Source of the DNA: Rhodoferax sp. GW822-FHT02A01
Lineage (GTDB): Bacteria > Pseudomonadota > Gammaproteobacteria > Burkholderiales > Burkholderiaceae_C
DNA: 64,000 nucleotides
Reading direction: 5' to 3'
NCBI RefSeq assembly: GCF_038784515.1
Contig: NZ_CP152376.1
Span: forward strand, 3,348,001-3,412,000
Position numbers and translations under genes: made by a program. The notes beneath the pieces were generated by a model. The model was given only the letters and a program-made list of their open reading frames with translations, made no database searches and was not told the DNA's origin. Each line of letters opens with the position of its first letter. Position 1 is the first letter of the stretch. Shown here one piece after another: positions 10,856-19,988 of the stretch.

Positions 10856-11872
10856 CTACTTCAGGGTGGTTTTGCGCGCGACCGGCTTGACCACCAGGTG
10901 GTCGGCCACGGCATTGACTTTGACGCGCTTGGGTGTGGCGGACTTGGACAGCGATGCCAGCGCCACAAACCAGGCCTTGGGCATATCGGTGGGCAGGCCG
11001 ATGGGAATGCCGGCGAACTTGGGCGTCTCATGGAACGGGTGGCCGGGTTCCTGAAAGCCCGGCTCGGTGCAGGCAATGCAGGCATAGCCCGCGCGGGTGC
11101 AGGAGCCTTCGCCGTTCCACAGCCGCGTGTTGCAGTCGGCATGCACCTGCGTGCCCTTGCAACCCATGTGCTCCATCATGCAACCCAGGTCGGAGGGCTT
11201 CTCGGCGCTGGCCTTGTATTCGTAGTATTCGTTGCGGGTGCAGCCGTGGTGCACCAGCTGGTCGGCATAGAAGCGCGGCCGCCCCAGCGTGTCCAGATCG
11301 GCTTCGGTAAAGCCATTGGCGGCCAGCGCCATCAGGCTGTCGAGCACCCAGCTGGGGTGGGTCGGGCAACCCGCGATGTTGATCACCGGCAGGCCGCTGC
11401 GCGAGCGGAATGCGGCACCCAGCAAACCGCCGGGCGTGGCGTCCAGGTACTGCAGGCCGCAGGCATCGGTGAGGTTGTCGCCGGCTGCGGTGATGCCGCC
11501 CCAGGCCGCGCAACTGCCCACGGCCACCACATGGCGCGCTTGCGCGGCCAGCTGCTGCACCCAGTGCGTCATGGGGATGCCGGTACCGGCCAGCATATGG
11601 AAGCGCCCGGTGCCATGCGGGCCGCGCAAGAGTGCGCCTTCGATGCACAGCGCGTCCAGGCGCAGCTGCCCATCCACGATGGCCTGCAGCATGTCCACCA
11701 GCTCGCGCCCGCTCTGCAGCGAGATAGACGGGTGCCACAGCAGGTTGATGCCAGCTTGCCGCAGCTGCCCATGGAAGTCAGTGGTATCGGCGCACAGCAG
11801 CGACATGCTGCAGCCGCCGCAGCCGCCGGACTGCAGCCACAGCACGTTGAATGCCGGTGTGGCGCCGCTCAT
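10856..11872 (-). CDS. hoxB: Regulatory [NiFe] hydrogenase, small subunit
   Basis: 338-residue iron-sulfur subunit with the proximal-cluster motif QSGGCGGCSMSLL (Cys18 and Cys21), and later cluster ligands around YYEYKASAEKPSDLGCMMEH and GSCTRAGYACIACTEP. It lacks the Tat signal peptide and C-terminal membrane anchor seen in HoxK, as expected for a cytoplasmic sensor (HoxB/HupU family). Its start overlaps the hoxA stop (ATGA), so the sensor subunit and response regulator are translationally coupled. Confidence 0.95.
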   Translation of the reverse strand: MSGATPAFNVLWLQSGGCGGCSMSLLCADTTDFHGQLRQAGINLLWHPSISLQSGRELVDMLQAIVDGQLRLDALCIEGALLRGPHGTGRFHMLAGTGIPMTHWVQQLAAQARHVVAVGSCAAWGGITAAGDNLTDACGLQYLDATPGGLLGAAFRSRSGLPVINIAGCPTHPSWVLDSLMALAANGFTEADLDTLGRPRFYADQLVHHGCTRNEYYEYKASAEKPSDLGCMMEHMGCKGTQVHADCNTRLWNGEGSCTRAGYACIACTEPGFQEPGHPFHETPKFAGIPIGLPTDMPKAWFVALASLSKSATPKRVKVNAVADHLVVKPVARKTTLK

Positions 11873-13335
11873 GCCTTGTCCTCCAGACCAAAGCGCTGCA
11901 TCTTGCCGCGCAAGCCCACGCGCGAGAGGCCCAGCTCGGCGGCGGCGCGGCTCTTGTTACCGCGATGGCGCGCCAGGGTTTCACGCAGCACCATGACTTC
12001 GATGGAGTCCAGACGCTCGGCCAGCGTGCCGCTGTGCGGCAGGTTCTGCGCCGGGCCGTGTGCCACGGTGGCATGTGCGCCTTGCAGATGGGCCAGCAGC
12101 ACGCGTGACGAGAAGCCGGTGGGCTCCAGGCTGTCGCCCTCGCTCAGGGCAATGGCGCGGGCGATTTCGTTGCGCAGCTCGCGTGTGTTGCCGGGCCAGC
12201 GGTACTGCTTGAGCACGTCCAGCGCAGCCGCACTCAGGCGCATATGCGGGCGGCCCAGTTCCAGGCCCACCTCCTGCACCAGGCGACGCGCAATTGGCTC
12301 GATATCGCCAACGCGCTCGCGCAGCGGCGGCAGCGTGATGGTGATGCCGGCCAGGCGGTAATACAGGTCTTCGCGGAACAGGCCCTCGCGCACGCGCTGC
12401 TCCAGGTCGCGGTGGGTGGCGGCAATCACGCGGACATCCACCGGCACCGAATGCACCGAACCCACCGGGCGCACCTCGCGCTCCTGCAGCACGCGCAGCA
12501 GCCGCACCTGAAACGCGGGCGAGGTCTCGCCGATTTCATCCAGGAACACGGTGCCGCCATTGGCGCGCTGGAACAGGCCCTGGTGGTCTTCATAGGCGCC
12601 GGTGAAGGCGCCGCGCTTGTGGCCAAACAGCTCGGACTCCAGCAGGGCGTCCGGCATGGCCGCGCAGTTCTCCACCGCAAAGGTTCCGCTGGCGCGCGGG
12701 CTGGCGTAGTGCACAGCGCGCGCCAGCAGTTCCTTGCCGGTGCCCGACTCGCCCAGCACCAGCAGGCTCAGGTCATAGCGAGCCACGCGCTGCGCCATGT
12801 CGCAGGCGGCATTGAGCGGGCTGTCGGGCGCGCGTTCGATGCGGTCAAAGTTGAAGGTGGCCTTGGCCTTGGTCAGCTTGCCGGCGGCGCGCTGGCGCAG
12901 CACCGGCGTGCTGGTGCGCAGCTCCAGGTGCAGGCGGTCGGTATCGCGCTGCAGCGCCAGTGCCTCCACCGCATTGCGCACCGAGGCCAGCAGGTGGTCG
13001 GGCACCCAGGGCTTGAGGATGTACTGGTAAATGCCGGCCTCGTTGATGCCGGCCACGATGTCCTGCGAATCGGTGTAGCCGGAGATGACGATGCGCACCA
13101 CGTCCGGCCAGCGCTCGCGCACTTCCTTCAGAAAGTCCACACCCGACTGCCCCGGCATGCGCTGGTCGCACAGCACCACGCTGATGGTGTAGTTCTCCAG
13201 GCAGGTGCGTGCTTCGGCTGCGTCGCTGGCGGTGTGGATGGTGAACTCTTCATCCAGCGTGCGGCGCATGGCTTCCTGCGAGCGCACCTCGTCGTCCACC
13301 ACCAGCACTGCGGCTTTGAGACTAGGCTTGGTCAT
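11869..13335 (-). CDS. hoxA: Sigma-54-dependent response regulator HoxA
   Basis: 488 residues of NtrC-type architecture: an N-terminal receiver with phospho-acceptor Asp57 (LCDQRMPG), a AAA+ domain with Walker A GESGTGKE (195-202) and the sigma-54 contact loop GAFTGA (242-247), and a C-terminal Fis-type helix-turn-helix (NKSRAAAELGLSR). It activates sigma-54 transcription of hydrogenase genes; the promoter candidate at 27523-27537 fits as its target. R. eutropha HoxA is active unphosphorylated and is inactivated by HoxJ; whether that holds here cannot be read from sequence. It starts 48 bases after hypE. Confidence 0.95.
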   Translation of the reverse strand: MTKPSLKAAVLVVDDEVRSQEAMRRTLDEEFTIHTASDAAEARTCLENYTISVVLCDQRMPGQSGVDFLKEVRERWPDVVRIVISGYTDSQDIVAGINEAGIYQYILKPWVPDHLLASVRNAVEALALQRDTDRLHLELRTSTPVLRQRAAGKLTKAKATFNFDRIERAPDSPLNAACDMAQRVARYDLSLLVLGESGTGKELLARAVHYASPRASGTFAVENCAAMPDALLESELFGHKRGAFTGAYEDHQGLFQRANGGTVFLDEIGETSPAFQVRLLRVLQEREVRPVGSVHSVPVDVRVIAATHRDLEQRVREGLFREDLYYRLAGITITLPPLRERVGDIEPIARRLVQEVGLELGRPHMRLSAAALDVLKQYRWPGNTRELRNEIARAIALSEGDSLEPTGFSSRVLLAHLQGAHATVAHGPAQNLPHSGTLAERLDSIEVMVLRETLARHRGNKSRAAAELGLSRVGLRGKMQRFGLEDKA

Positions 13336-13383
13336 GGCGGGAGTGGGGCGCGTGCATGAAAGAAAAAGGCATGCGCCATTGTG

Positions 13384-14433
13384 TCAGCAGATGCGCGGCA
13401 ATTGTTCGCCGCTGAGCCAGTCCACCACGCGGCGGCCGCCAAAGCGGGTATTCATCTGCACGAAGTGGTGTTCGTCCTCGGTGACCGTGCCGATGATGGC
13501 GGCCTGTGCGCCCAACGGGTGCTGCTGCATGGCGGCCAGCACGGCAGGGGCAGAGTCGGGGCTGCAGATGGCAATCAGCTTGCCTTCGTTGGCCACATAC
13601 AGCGGGTCCAGTCCCAGCAGTTCGCAGGCGGCATCCACCTGCGCGCGCACCGGGATCGAGGCCTCTTCAAGCTGCATGCCCACACCGGACTGCGCGGTAA
13701 TCTCGTTGAGGGTGGTGGCCAGCCCGCCGCGTGTGGGGTCGCGCAACACGCGCACGCCGCCGGGGGCAGCGGCCAGCATGGTAGCCACCAGCGTATGCAG
13801 GGCCGCAGAGTCGGATTCAATGGTGGTCTCGAACTCCAGCGACTCGCGCTGCGACAGCACCGCCACACCGTGGTCACCAATCGTGCCCGAGAGCAAGATC
13901 ACGTCACCCGCGCGCGCATTGCGGCCCGAGATGTCCACACCCAGCGGCACCACGCCCACGCCGGTGGTGCCAATGAAGACACCGTCTCCCTTGCCGCGCT
14001 CCACCACCTTGGTGTCGCCGGTGATCACGGGCACACCGGCTTCGCGTGAAGCCTTTGCCATGCTGTCCACGATGCGCTTGAGATCGGCCAGGGCAAAGCC
14101 TTCTTCCAGAATGAAGTTGGCCGCCAGGTACAGCGGCGTGGCGCCCATCATGGCCACGTCGTTGATGGTGCCGTGCACGCTGAGCGCACCCAGGTCGCCA
14201 CCGGGGAAGAACAAGGGTGACACCACATGCCCGTCGGTGGCCATCACCATGCGGCCACCTGCGGGGATGGGAAAGCTCGCGCCATCGTCACCCTGGCGCA
14301 GGTAGGGGTTGTCCAGCGCGCTGACAAACAGCTCTTCAATCAACTGCGCTGCAGCGCGGCCACCGGCGCCGTGGCCCATGTCGACGCGACCGTGTTTGAT
14401 GTCCAGCGGACGCACATAGTTTTTTCTGGTCAT
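13384..14433 (-). CDS. hypE: Hydrogenase maturation factor HypE
   Basis: 349 residues of the PurM-like ATPase family. N-terminal motifs HGAGGRAAAQLIEELF and ATDGHVVSPLFFPGGDLG are typical of HypE, and the protein ends in the PRIC tail whose terminal Cys is converted to thiocyanate for cyanide transfer to iron. It receives a carbamoyl group from HypF and works with the HypC-HypD complex. It lies 9 bases after hypD and just before hoxA, where R. eutropha has hypX in between. Confidence 0.96.
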   Translation of the reverse strand: MTRKNYVRPLDIKHGRVDMGHGAGGRAAAQLIEELFVSALDNPYLRQGDDGASFPIPAGGRMVMATDGHVVSPLFFPGGDLGALSVHGTINDVAMMGATPLYLAANFILEEGFALADLKRIVDSMAKASREAGVPVITGDTKVVERGKGDGVFIGTTGVGVVPLGVDISGRNARAGDVILLSGTIGDHGVAVLSQRESLEFETTIESDSAALHTLVATMLAAAPGGVRVLRDPTRGGLATTLNEITAQSGVGMQLEEASIPVRAQVDAACELLGLDPLYVANEGKLIAICSPDSAPAVLAAMQQHPLGAQAAIIGTVTEDEHHFVQMNTRFGGRRVVDWLSGEQLPRIC

Positions 14434-14442
14434 GGCAAATGT

Positions 14443-15600
14443 TCAGTTGGCAGCGGTGGCGGGTTGCACGACCACCGCAATGTCCTTGAAGCGCCCGTAG
14501 GCGTAGTGCGCGGCGCAGGCCCCTTCGTTGGACACCATGCACGAGCCCACCGGGTTTTCCGGGGTGCACACGGTGCCGAAGATCTTGCAGTCGGTGGGCT
14601 TCTTCACCCCTCGCAAAATCGCGCCGCATTCACAGGCCTTGTTGTCGGGAACGGGCTTGTAGGTCAGATCAAAGCGCCGCTCGGCGTCGAAGGTGGCGTA
14701 GGCCGGGCGAATCTTGAGGGCGCTGTAGGGCACCTCGCCCAGGCCGCGCCACTCAAAGCTGGTGCGCAGTTCAAACACCTTGGACACCATGGCCTGGGCT
14801 TGCAGGTTGCCGTCGCGCGTCACGGCGCGGGTGAATTCGTTCTCCACCTCATGGCGGCCGCTGTTGACCTGGCGCACCAGCATCAGGATGGCCTGCATCA
14901 CGTCCAGCGGCTCGAAGCCGGCAATCACCACCGGCTTGCGGTAGTCCCGTGCAAAGCCTTCGTAGGGGCGCGAGCCGATGACGATGCTCACATGCGCCGG
15001 GCCGATGAAACCGTCCAGCGGCACCGTGCCGTATTGGCGCACCTCGGGCGACTCCAGGATATGGGTAATGGCCGAGGGCGTGAGCACATGGCTGCACAGC
15101 ACGCTGAAGTTCTGCAGCTCCATGCGCTGCGCCTCCAGAATGGCCAGCGCCGTGGGCGGCGTGGTGGTCTCGAAGCCGATGGCAAAGAACACCACTTCAC
15201 GCTCGGGGTTCTGCTGGGCAATGGTGAGCGCGTCGGTGGCCGAATAGACCATGCGGATGTCGCCGCCACGCGCCTTGGCCTTGATCAGCGACAGCCCGTC
15301 GGAAGCGGGCACGCGCATGGTGTCGCCATAGGTGCAGACGATCACGCCGCTCTCCAGCGCCAGACGGATGGCCAGGTCGATGCGGCCAATCGGCAGCACG
15401 CACACAGGGCAACCCGGGCCGTGCACCATGTTCACCTGCTCGGACACCATGCCGCTGATGCCGTAGCGCGAGATGGCGTGGGTATGGCCGCCGCAGAATT
15501 CCATGAAGCTGTAGCGCTTGCCCGGCTGCACTTCGGCGGCAATGCGGTCGGCTATTTTTTGCGCGGTGGCGCCGTCGCGGAACTCGTCGATGTACTTCAT
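14443..15600 (-). CDS. hypD: Hydrogenase maturation factor HypD
   Basis: 385 residues with the conserved CGGHTHAISRYG motif (Cys36), the redox-active GPGCPVCV motif (Cys64, Cys67), and a C-terminal [4Fe-4S] cluster region (CECGAILRG ... DCKIFG ... C). HypD carries the Fe(CN)2CO precursor together with HypC. Its ATG overlaps the hypC stop codon, so translation is coupled. Confidence 0.97.
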   Translation of the reverse strand: MKYIDEFRDGATAQKIADRIAAEVQPGKRYSFMEFCGGHTHAISRYGISGMVSEQVNMVHGPGCPVCVLPIGRIDLAIRLALESGVIVCTYGDTMRVPASDGLSLIKAKARGGDIRMVYSATDALTIAQQNPEREVVFFAIGFETTTPPTALAILEAQRMELQNFSVLCSHVLTPSAITHILESPEVRQYGTVPLDGFIGPAHVSIVIGSRPYEGFARDYRKPVVIAGFEPLDVMQAILMLVRQVNSGRHEVENEFTRAVTRDGNLQAQAMVSKVFELRTSFEWRGLGEVPYSALKIRPAYATFDAERRFDLTYKPVPDNKACECGAILRGVKKPTDCKIFGTVCTPENPVGSCMVSNEGACAAHYAYGRFKDIAVVVQPATAAN

Positions 15601-15848
15601 GGCTGGGCCTCCTGGGCTTGGGCGTCGGCCTGCATCTGCGCCATCTCGCCGAACAGCGCCAAGGTGCGCTCGGCCTCTTCGGCATCGATGCAGCCGATGG
15701 CGTGGCCCACGTGAACGATGACGTAGTCGCCCACATTCACGCCGCTAACCAGCGCGATGGAGATTTCCTTGCGGATGCCGCCCAGGTCCACCACGGCGCG
15801 ATCGTGCGGGCGCAGTTCGACAAGTTTGGCAGGAATGGCTAGGCACAT
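15597..15848 (-). CDS. hypC: Hydrogenase maturation chaperone HypC
   Basis: 83 residues beginning with the invariant MCLAIPAK motif, whose Cys2 binds the iron precursor and the large subunit. The family IPAK start decides the initiation codon within a longer open frame. It overlaps the 3' end of hypF by 10 bases and the start of hypD by 4. A second paralogue, hoxL, specific to the HoxG subunit, occurs at 21631-21960. Confidence 0.96.
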   Translation of the reverse strand: MCLAIPAKLVELRPHDRAVVDLGGIRKEISIALVSGVNVGDYVIVHVGHAIGCIDAEEAERTLALFGEMAQMQADAQAQEAQP

Positions 15849-16966
15849 AGGGCGGGTTCCTTGGTGGTGGAATGGAGCTGTTGCGCGGCAACCCAGGCCT
15901 GGCCCAGGGCCAGCCCGGCGTCGCCGCAGGAATTGTGTTGGGGCCAAAGCACGCGCAGGCCTTGGGCCTGCAGCCGAGCGATGACGCGGTTTTTCAGCAA
16001 CTGGTTGAAGAAGCAGCCGCCGCTCAAGCCAACGGTCTGGACATTGCGCTGCTGCGCGGCGTGTGCAGCCCAGTCGGCCAGTGCGTCGGCCAGTGCCAAG
16101 TGGAACCACAGTGCGGCGGCTCCGGCCTGCTCGGGCGGCGAGTCCAGCAAGCGTGCGAGCAGCGGGCGCAGGTCAAGCTGCTGTGCATGGGTGTCGATGC
16201 CGTGTGCAACCGGTTCTACGCCATGGGCGGTTTGCCAGTCGGTGGCCAGCCGCTCCAGCGCGATGGCGGCTTCGGCTTCGTGGCTCTGCCGCACGCTCAG
16301 GCCCAGGGCTGCGGCTGCGGCGTCGAACCAGCGGCCGGTGCTGGAGGTGGGCGGGCAGTTCAGCCCGCGCTCCAGCATGCGCCGCACTGTGCTTGCTGCG
16401 GGTGCGCCCACCAGCGGGGCAAAGGTGGTTTCAATTTCGGTACCGCGCCCCAGGGCATGCAGCGCGGCAGCGGCCATGCGCCAGGGTTCGCGCGCGGCCA
16501 CATCGCCGCCGGGCAGATGCAGGGGGCTCAGGTGGCCCAGGCGCTGCCAGTCTTCGGTTGTGACCCAGAGCAGTTCACCACCCCAGGCCTGGCCGTCGGT
16601 GCCCAGGCCCACGCCGTCCAGCGCCAGGCCGACCACCCACTCGTGCACGCCGTGCTCGGCCATCACCACCGCCACATGGGCATGGTGGTGCTGCACGGCA
16701 ATGGCGGGCACGCCGAGTTGCTGGCTTAGTTGAATTGCCAGCCGGGTGCTGAAGAAGTCCGGGTGCAGATCGTGCGCCACAGCGTCAATGCGGCCGCCGC
16801 TGTGTTGCACCCAGCCATCCGCAAAGGCTTGCAGCGCCTTGCAGGCCTGCGGGTCACTCAGGTCACCATGCACGGCCGACCACTGCACGCCCTCGGGCGA
16901 CAGCAGGCAGGCGGCGTTCTTCAGCCACGCGCCGCAGGCCAGGATGGTGGAGCCGCTGGTTTGCAT
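15839..16966 (-). CDS. hypF: Truncated carbamoyltransferase HypF (Kae1-like half only)
   Basis: Only 375 residues, against about 750 for full-length HypF. The visible part is the C-terminal carbamoyl-transferase half: the VQHHHAHVAV metal motif at 91-100, ALDGVGLGTDG, WGGELLWV, the FAPLVG...VRRML region and GLSGGCFFNQLL. The acylphosphatase, zinc-finger and YrdC domains that make carbamoyl-AMP are missing. The start overlaps the hypB stop by one base, leaving no room for the N-terminal half. A shortened HypF1 is known in R. eutropha, so this may be functional with other proteins supplying the missing steps. Confidence 0.92.
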   Translation of the reverse strand: MQTSGSTILACGAWLKNAACLLSPEGVQWSAVHGDLSDPQACKALQAFADGWVQHSGGRIDAVAHDLHPDFFSTRLAIQLSQQLGVPAIAVQHHHAHVAVVMAEHGVHEWVVGLALDGVGLGTDGQAWGGELLWVTTEDWQRLGHLSPLHLPGGDVAAREPWRMAAAALHALGRGTEIETTFAPLVGAPAASTVRRMLERGLNCPPTSSTGRWFDAAAAALGLSVRQSHEAEAAIALERLATDWQTAHGVEPVAHGIDTHAQQLDLRPLLARLLDSPPEQAGAAALWFHLALADALADWAAHAAQQRNVQTVGLSGGCFFNQLLKNRVIARLQAQGLRVLWPQHNSCGDAGLALGQAWVAAQQLHSTTKEPALCA

Positions 16967-17907
16967 CAGGCGTGGGTGTGCGTGTGGGCAGCAGCGGATT
17001 CGGCCACGTCGTGCATGGTGTGGTCCAGCCAGTTGAGCCAGGCGTCCATACCTTGGCCTGTGGTGGCCGAGAGCTGCAGGATCTCGATGGTGGGGTTGAC
17101 GCGGCGCGCCAGCTCGATGCAACGCTGCACATTGAACTGCACATGCGGCAGCAGGTCGATCTTGTTGAGCACCATGAGTTGCGATGCGGCAAACATGTCG
17201 GGGTACTTGAGTGGCTTGTCTTCCCCTTCGGTCACCGAGAGGATAGCCACCTTGGCCGCCTCACCCAGGTCCCACATGGCCGGGCACACCAGGTTGCCCA
17301 CGTTCTCGATGAACAGCAGGTTGTGGACGGCATCGTGGTGGTGATGGTGGCCGTCGCCGTGGTCATGGCCGTGTGTGTGGCCGTGGTCGTGATCATGATC
17401 GTGGCCCTCTGCGGCGTGGCTGTGCGCAGGGCTGGCGTGCTGGTGCAGGCTGGCATAGGCCTGGGCCACCATGGGCGCGTCCAGGTGGCAGCCCTTGCCG
17501 GTATTGACCTGCACGGCAGGCGCACCGGTGGCGCGTATGCGGTCGGCATCGAAGCTGGTCTGCTGGTCGCCTTCGATCACGGCCACGTGCAGCTCGGGGC
17601 GGCGCTTGCGCAGTGCCGTGATGGTGGCGCACAGCAGCGTGGTCTTGCCGGAGCCGGGGCTGGACACCAGGTTGAGCGCCGTGGTGCCGTGGGCGGCAAA
17701 GTGGTGGCGGTTGCTGGCGGCGATGCGGTTGTTCTCGCCCAGGATGTCGGTCTCCAGCTTGATGGCGCGGGCCTGACTCATGCCGGGCACCGACACGCGA
17801 GCTGCGCCCGCGCCAAAGTGAAGGTCACCCCGGGCGTCGGCCACGCCCTGGTTTTGAAGTTCAATGGTCGGGGTATCGGTCCCGGAACATCCGCAGACTA
17901 CGCACAT
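16966..17907 (-). CDS. hypB: Nickel-insertion GTPase HypB with internal His-rich loop
   Basis: 313 residues. The N-terminal high-affinity metal motif CVVCGC (2-7) is followed by the SIMIBI GTPase domain with P-loop SSPGSGKTT (82-90), the metal-site pair Cys140-His141, the ENVGNLVCP motif (Cys208) and NKIDLLP. HypB usually carries histidines between the N-terminus and the P-loop. Here the main His/Asp-rich tract (about residues 155-195) is inserted inside the G domain, between the two parts of its metal site, and a short HTHTH tail ends the protein. It works with HypA to deliver Ni to the large subunit. It starts 33 bases after hypA. Confidence 0.95.
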   Translation of the reverse strand: MCVVCGCSGTDTPTIELQNQGVADARGDLHFGAGAARVSVPGMSQARAIKLETDILGENNRIAASNRHHFAAHGTTALNLVSSPGSGKTTLLCATITALRKRRPELHVAVIEGDQQTSFDADRIRATGAPAVQVNTGKGCHLDAPMVAQAYASLHQHASPAHSHAAEGHDHDHDHGHTHGHDHGDGHHHHHDAVHNLLFIENVGNLVCPAMWDLGEAAKVAILSVTEGEDKPLKYPDMFAASQLMVLNKIDLLPHVQFNVQRCIELARRVNPTIEILQLSATTGQGMDAWLNWLDHTMHDVAESAAAHTHTHA

Positions 17908-17940
17908 GGTGTGTTCTCCAGCATGGGTTGGTTCATCAAT

Positions 17941-18288
17941 TCAGGCGTCTTCCACCAGCATATCCACCACACGCAGCTCGGTGCCGGCAGTGGGTTGCAA
18001 CTGGTAGCTGCCGCACAAGGGACAGGCATCGCCGCGCTGCTGCAGGGCAACGCTGGCAGAGCAGGGCAGGCACCAGGCCTGGCCCGCGGGTTCATCAATC
18101 TCGATCTGTGCGCCTTCCAGGCAGGTGCCGGGCGCAATGGCCTCCAGCGCAAAGCGCAGCGCACGCACCTCCACACCGGCCAGGGAGCCTGCTTCCAGAC
18201 GTAGCTGGGTCACGCGGGCAAAGTGCTCGCGTTGGGCGGCGTTTTCGACCAGCTGCAATATGCCGCCGGCCAGACTGGCTTCATGCAT
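17941..18288 (-). CDS. hypA: Hydrogenase nickel metallochaperone HypA
   Basis: 115 residues. The start at 18288 gives the N-terminal MHEASL, in which Met1-His2-Glu3 form the nickel site; the alternative ATG two codons upstream would bury it. The zinc ribbon is formed by CLPC (about residue 73) and CPLC (about residue 90). It delivers nickel with HypB. It overlaps the end of hoxV by 8 bases. Confidence 0.95.
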   Translation of the reverse strand: MHEASLAGGILQLVENAAQREHFARVTQLRLEAGSLAGVEVRALRFALEAIAPGTCLEGAQIEIDEPAGQAWCLPCSASVALQQRGDACPLCGSYQLQPTAGTELRVVDMLVEDA

Positions 18289-19414
18289 GGGCATTCTCCA
18301 GGTTCAATTCATAGCTCAGACACGGGTCCCAGGCGCTGACCAGTCCATCAATATCGCGCAGCACCTCTGCGTCCACTTCCTGCGGCAAAGTGGCCAGGGC
18401 CTGCGCCACGCTGCCGCTGGCATGGAAGTTCCACTCGGTGGGCGCCAGCACGCGGCACGATTGCACGCGCTCGCCGCTACTGTCAAGGCGCACATGGTGC
18501 ACCAGCAGTCCGCGCGCCATTTCCACCCACGCCAGCGCCGCCTGGGGCCCGGTCGATACGCTGCCCGTGGACAGCCATTGTGCGCCGCTGTAACCCGGTC
18601 GGTCCGGCAGTGCCAGCCGCACCAGCTCGGCCAGACGCGCGCCCAGGCGCAGCCAGGGTGTGAGCGCGCCTTCAAAAGTTTCGTGCAGGCGTGACCAACT
18701 GCCGGTTTCCGCGCAGCCTGCACGCCATTGCGGACGCAGCACAAAGCCGGGGGATTGCTCCATGTCGATGGCGAGCTGCTGCAGTTCGTCGGTGTGGGCA
18801 TGCACGCGCAGCACCGCGCTGTGCGCCAGTCGGCGGTGCAGCCGGTCGCGGCAGCCCTGCAGCAGACGGGGCAGGGGCAAGGCGGTGTGGGCACACCAGT
18901 CCGACAGCCAGTCCGCATGCCGACGCTCCCAATGCTGCAGCCAGTGTGCAGGGTTCATGTCCAGCAGATCAGCGGCAAGCCAATGCTGCAAGGCTCCGTT
19001 CGCCGAAGCGGGCAGCGCGCCGGACTGCAACAGGGGGCTGTGGCGCAACAGCGCCTGCATGTCGCTTTGCGCATGTGCGGCTTCTACCGGCACGGTCAGT
19101 TGGCGCGGCCAGTCCAGGCAGATGCGGCGCAGGTGTTCACGCAGCGTTTCCTGTTGCAGGGCCACGGCGGCCTGCGCCGGGTTGTCCAGTGATTCACCGT
19201 TCGCCCTTGCCAATGCCATGCGGGCGCACAGCCGGTGCGATTCACCACACAGGCTGTAGAGGCTGCCCAGCCGCGCGGCCAGATCATGCGCTGGCATCCC
19301 CACGGTCAGGCGGCTGGCCCAGTCCTGGCGGCTGCTTTGCAGGCCGTGCGGGCAAGGCTTGCCCGGCGCAATGCGCAAGTTGCCGGCCAACTGATCTGCA
19401 GAGGTTGCGCTCAT
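18281..19414 (-). CDS. hoxV: Hydrogenase maturation protein HoxV/HupK
   Basis: 377 residues related to [NiFe] large subunits but degenerate: the C-terminal DPCLSYEL segment keeps one Cys of the CxxC pair and the N-terminal CxxC is lost. This matches HupK/HoxV, a scaffold proposed to hold the Fe(CN)2CO unit during aerobic hydrogenase assembly. It also keeps large-subunit-like stretches such as VLAPTEWNFHASG. The start is chosen at MSATSAD, whose ATG overlaps the hoxT stop (ATGA). Confidence 0.88.
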   Translation of the reverse strand: MSATSADQLAGNLRIAPGKPCPHGLQSSRQDWASRLTVGMPAHDLAARLGSLYSLCGESHRLCARMALARANGESLDNPAQAAVALQQETLREHLRRICLDWPRQLTVPVEAAHAQSDMQALLRHSPLLQSGALPASANGALQHWLAADLLDMNPAHWLQHWERRHADWLSDWCAHTALPLPRLLQGCRDRLHRRLAHSAVLRVHAHTDELQQLAIDMEQSPGFVLRPQWRAGCAETGSWSRLHETFEGALTPWLRLGARLAELVRLALPDRPGYSGAQWLSTGSVSTGPQAALAWVEMARGLLVHHVRLDSSGERVQSCRVLAPTEWNFHASGSVAQALATLPQEVDAEVLRDIDGLVSAWDPCLSYELNLENAHA

Positions 19415-19968
19415 GCTGCTGCCGATCCGGCAGGACCGCTGCGCCGCGCCAGGAAGAACGCACGCCGCGCCGGCATCTCGCTGGCAGGTGGGGTCACGGC
19501 AACGGCCTTGGGTTCGGGCGCAACAGGAGCCTGGGCAGCAGGTTTTGGCGCGCGCAGCGTAGCCAGCACGGCGTTTGCCGTGGTGACGGCGGTGTTCTGG
19601 TCGGGAAACTCGAACATGGGCGAAAACAGCGAGCACGAGGCATAGCTGCCAAACGCATCTTCATGCCCGGTAATGAAATCGAAACTGCGGTCGCCAAACA
19701 CGAGTGCCTGTTGGCTTCCGGTCTGTACACGTGTTGGCTGGCGCTCCAGGGGGAAGTTCACCAGGTTCATGAACCACGGTGTGATCAGCACGCCTTGCAC
19801 CTGCTCCTCGACCTGCACAAAGCCCACCGCCTGCACCCTGAGCGCCGGGTTCAGGATGGGCACACCCTGCATGCGGGTGCGTGCCACTTCCTCGAACAGG
19901 CGCACCAGAGCCTGCGTGCGTTGCTGCACACGGGCATCTGCTGCGGTGGCGCTGTGTGGGTTTGGCAT
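19411..19968 (-). CDS. hoxT: Hydrogenase assembly chaperone HoxT (HybE/HupJ family)
   Basis: 185 residues. The first 145 match the HybE/HupJ fold: the MQGVPILNPALRVQAVGF segment, a VLITPWFMNLVNFPL motif, the glycine/phenylalanine-rich FGDRSFDFITGHEDAFGSYASCSLFSPMF region and an aspartate-rich end. A Pro/Ala-rich tail follows (about 145-185). The family aids small-subunit or Tat-linked assembly of uptake hydrogenases. It starts 20 bases after hoxR and overlaps hoxV. Confidence 0.88.
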   Translation of the reverse strand: MPNPHSATAADARVQQRTQALVRLFEEVARTRMQGVPILNPALRVQAVGFVQVEEQVQGVLITPWFMNLVNFPLERQPTRVQTGSQQALVFGDRSFDFITGHEDAFGSYASCSLFSPMFEFPDQNTAVTTANAVLATLRAPKPAAQAPVAPEPKAVAVTPPASEMPARRAFFLARRSGPAGSAAA

Positions 19969-19988
19969 GGGGCGGGAGATCACTGGTC

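Noticed and set aside
10568..12361. 597-codon open frame opposite hoxC/hoxB
   Set aside because: Shadow frame crossing two real genes and their junction.
17350..17440. Tandem repeat DNA in hypB
   Set aside because: The repetitive appearance comes from His/Asp codons of the His-rich loop, not from an independent repeat element.
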